From Deltaproteobacteria bacterium (GTDB taxonomy: Bacteria > Myxococcota > Myxococcia > Myxococcales > Myxococcaceae), in NCBI GenBank assembly GCA_016875515.1, contig VGRA01000096.1, positions 1 to 8,044 on the forward strand: a DNA stretch of 8,044 bases, in the 5' to 3' direction. Of the stretch, positions 6,302 to 8,044 are shown piece by piece; the stretch's first letter is position 1; the number at the start of each line of letters is the position of its first letter. The notes below the pieces were generated by a model. That model did no database searches. It was not told where the DNA came from and saw nothing but the letters and a program-made list of their open reading frames with translations. The translations under genes and the position numbers were made by a program.

Positions 6302-6492
6302 CCACCACCGCGGAAGCACGTCTCACGGGGCCCGCCTCCGCTCGCTTCGCTCGCTCCGGCGGGGCGACCGACAACGCCACACGTCCCGACCAACAACTCG
6401 GCGCGCACGGCCTTCAAGCGGTACAAACCAGACACCCAAGCGTAGGGCCTACAGCGAAGCCCGACGCGCTCCACTGAATCGGGGCAACTCCA
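6080..6492 (+). mobile_element. 5'-truncated IS3-family insertion sequence with right terminus
   Basis: The remnant comprises the OrfB tail (to 6301) and a 3' flank ending at 6491-6492 with CA. The last 20 bases, ACTGAATCGGGGCAACTCCA, have reverse complement TGGAGTTGCCCCGATTCAGT, which fits the TG-start, C-rich, AGTGGA-containing terminal repeats of IS3-family elements. At that point the minus-strand lipoprotein frame loses its propeller-like character, supporting a boundary at 6492/6493. The left terminus is absent, so target duplication cannot be tested. The 3' flank holds CCCGCC/GGCGGG (6331-6336/6358-6363) around two copies of GCTCGC. Confidence 0.7.
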
Positions 6493-7262
6493 AAGCCCAC
6501 CGAGCGGGTGTTGCTGTTGGCGGTGTCCTGCATGACGTACGCCACGGCGGGCGCGCCCGAGGCATCCACCGCCAGGTCCAGGACGCCGGCGCCCTTGGCG
6601 CCGTTCGCCCCCACGCGGGGCAGCAGCGAGACGGTCCACCCGCTGCCGGAGGAGACGGCGTGGAAGTAGCCGTGGAAGAAGTTGACGTCGTTCTCCTGCT
6701 CGCCTGCGGCCGCGGCCCACGCCACGTGCGCCTTGCCGCCGTGCAGGGCCATGCGCGGCATGGTGGTGTTGCACACCTCCACGCGGCTCGCCGGGTCGGT
6801 GCCGAGGTAGCGCGCCTCGCTCACGCGCTCTGGGGCGCTCCAGGTGGCCCCCTGGTCCGTGGAGAAGGAGACGTGCACCGTGTCCTCCTTGTTGGTCCCG
6901 CTGCAGAACGGCTCGTGCTTCATGAAGGCCACCCCGAGCCGGCCGTCGGAGGCGTCCCGGGCGAGCGACACCAGGTGCCGCCCCGTCTGCAGGTCCAGCT
7001 CCCCCAACCCGTCTGCCACCGTCACGGGGGTGGTCTAGGCGTTGCGGGTGGCGTCAAAGCGGGTGAAGCGCAGCGCGTGGGCGCCGCCGGACGCCTCGTC
7101 CAGGTAGGCGAGCGTGGGCTGCTCGTCCCCGTCCAGCACGAGGGTGGCGTGGGTGCCCTGGCGGGCGCCGCCGGACGCAGCCCGGACCTGCTCGAACGGC
7201 GGCGGGGACCCACACCCGGCCAACGCAACACCCACGGCGCACAACCACGTCAAACGCGTCAT
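6493..7262 (-). pseudogene. Sialidase/BNR-like propeller lipoprotein, broken by a stop codon and an IS
   Basis: The minus strand from ATG at 7262 begins MTRLTWLCAVGVALAGCGS, a signal peptide with lipobox LAGC (C17). The frame meets TAG at 7037-7035 after FDATRNA, yet continues in the same frame with TTPVTVADGLGELDL and clear coding character to about 6493. Blade-like repeats occur on both sides: LVLDGDEQPTLAYLDE, ARDASDGRLGVAFMK, MALHGGKAHVAWAA, LAVDASGAPAVAYVMQ. There is also an Asp-box STDQGATW at about 6842-6865, typical of sialidase/BNR propellers. A TGG (Trp) to TAG change is a simple explanation of the stop. After RSVGF the frame enters the IS terminus and ends at 6414, so the C-terminal blades are lost. 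A GGGGGA lies upstream of the ATG. A GTG at 7025 could restart translation, but without the lipoprotein signal. Confidence 0.8.
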
Positions 7263-7285
7263 GGTTTTCCCCCGGTCCTGGATGG

Positions 7286-7330
7286 ACGACAGAAGTCGTT
7301 GTATCCGCTTGCGGACGCGCGTGGAAGCGG
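7286..7330 (-). terminator. Weak inverted repeats downstream of carB
   Basis: In the 76 bases between the carB stop and the lipoprotein pseudogene there are two small dyads: CCGCTT (7305-7310) with AAGCGG (7325-7330), starting nine bases past the stop, and ACGAC-AGAA-GTCGT (7286-7299). Neither is followed by a T-run. They may end the carB transcript or be part of the leader of the next gene. Confidence 0.25.
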
Positions 7331-7338
7331 GCGACTGC

Positions 7339-8044
7339 TCACCCGTTGATTCGCGGCTTGCCCCGGGCCACCCCGGCCAGGTGCTGCTGCAGGGCCACCA
7401 CGCCCAGGCCCCCCTCGCGCTTCACCTTGGCCAGCGCCGCCACCAGCATCTGCGCGGCGCGCAGGGTGGTGTAGTACGGCACGCTGCGCAGCAGCGCCTC
7501 GCGGCGCAGCGAGTAGCTGTCCGCCACGGCCTGCTTCCCCTCCGTGGTGTTGACCATCAGCTGCACCTTGCCGGCGGCCATGAGGTCCACCACGTGCGGG
7601 CTGCCGTCCATCACCTTGCGGACCGTCTCCACCGGGACGCCCCACTTGCGCAGGAAGGCCGCGGTTCCCTCGGTGGCCACCAGCTGGTACCCCAGCGCCA
7701 CCAGCCGCTCGGCCAGCGGCGCCACCGCCGGCTTGTCCGCGTCCCGCACGGAGATGAAGACGGTGCCGCCCAGTGGCAGCCGCATGCCCGCGGCCAGCTG
7801 GGACTTGGCAAAGGCGCTGGCGAAGTCCTCCGCCAGCCCCATCACCTCGCCGGTGCTCTTCATCTCGGGGCCGAGGATGACGTCGGACACGTTGAAGCGG
7901 GCGAAGGGGAAGACGGACTCCTTCACCGCCACGTTGGCCGGGACGCGCTCGGGGGGGAGCTCCAACTCGGCCAGCGTCTTGCCGGCCATGCAGAGGGCCG
8001 CCACGCGGGCCAGCGGCACGCCGGTGGCCTTGCTGATGAAGGGC
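7339..8044 (-). CDS. carB: Carbamoyl-phosphate synthase large chain, C-terminal part
   Basis: The last 234 residues of CarB, open at the window edge. CarB uses ammonia from the glutaminase subunit CarA, bicarbonate and two ATP to make carbamoyl phosphate for pyrimidine and arginine synthesis. The visible start PFISKATGVPLARVAALCMAGK aligns with the end of the second ATP-grasp half, followed by KESVFPFARF and the highly conserved ILGPEMKSTGEVMG. The rest is the MGS-like allosteric domain: GTVFISVRDADK, LGYQLVATEGTAAFLRKWGV, VNTTEGK and DSYSLRREAL, ending in the usual YYTT-LRAA region and a short tail. No frame damage is seen. It reads toward the lipoprotein pseudogene on the same strand, 76 bases away; carA would be expected further upstream, outside the window. 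Confidence 0.97.
   Translation of the reverse strand, partial: PFISKATGVPLARVAALCMAGKTLAELELPPERVPANVAVKESVFPFARFNVSDVILGPEMKSTGEVMGLAEDFASAFAKSQLAAGMRLPLGGTVFISVRDADKPAVAPLAERLVALGYQLVATEGTAAFLRKWGVPVETVRKVMDGSPHVVDLMAAGKVQLMVNTTEGKQAVADSYSLRREALLRSVPYYTTLRAAQMLVAALAKVKREGGLGVVALQQHLAGVARGKPRING

Noticed and set aside
1..8044. CRISPR array, phage genes or a toxin-antitoxin pair
   Set aside because: No regularly spaced repeats, integrase, structural phage proteins or small paired genes were seen; the only mobile sequence is the IS3 remnant.

Overview
The window comes from a high-GC chromosome, most probably a myxobacterium (Myxococcota, Myxococcus/Corallococcus type). This is inferred from GC-rich third codon positions, several lipoprotein genes, a calpain-like protease and the style of the IS3-family remnant. 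No marker in the window fixes the genus.

Left part (1-3073, minus strand): a tight three-gene run reading right to left. First is a 578-residue protein with a CYTH-like (triphosphate-tunnel) pattern. Four bases later comes a 272-residue SdiA-regulated/YjiK-like beta-propeller protein. After a further 89 bases comes a calpain-family (C2) cysteine protease, cut off by the window edge just after its catalytic Cys. The close spacing suggests one transcription unit. The protease gene is open-ended and is easily missed because its antisense strand is also open.

Middle part (3074-4866): a divergent intergenic region carries a 15-base operator-like palindrome and a likely tRNA promoter. It is followed on the plus strand by tRNA-Gln(UUG), an archaemetzincin-like gene beginning 26 bases after the encoded CCA, and a TolB-like beta-propeller lipoprotein. 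The last gene ends in a 14-bp GC-rich hairpin. The archaemetzincin-like protein has His in place of the expected catalytic Glu of HExxH.

Right-centre (4867-7262) is accessory and partly decayed. It holds a structured, apparently non-coding stretch of about 420 bases, a lipoprotein of unknown function, a 5'-truncated IS3-family transposase remnant with its right terminus, and a sialidase/BNR-type lipoprotein pseudogene on the minus strand. That pseudogene carries an in-frame TAG and is truncated by the IS terminus.

Right edge (7339-8044, minus strand): the C-terminal 234 residues of the carbamoyl-phosphate synthase large chain (CarB), a core gene.

The best candidates for something unusual are the CYTH-like/propeller/calpain gene cluster and the HHxxH archaemetzincin joined to a tRNA gene.
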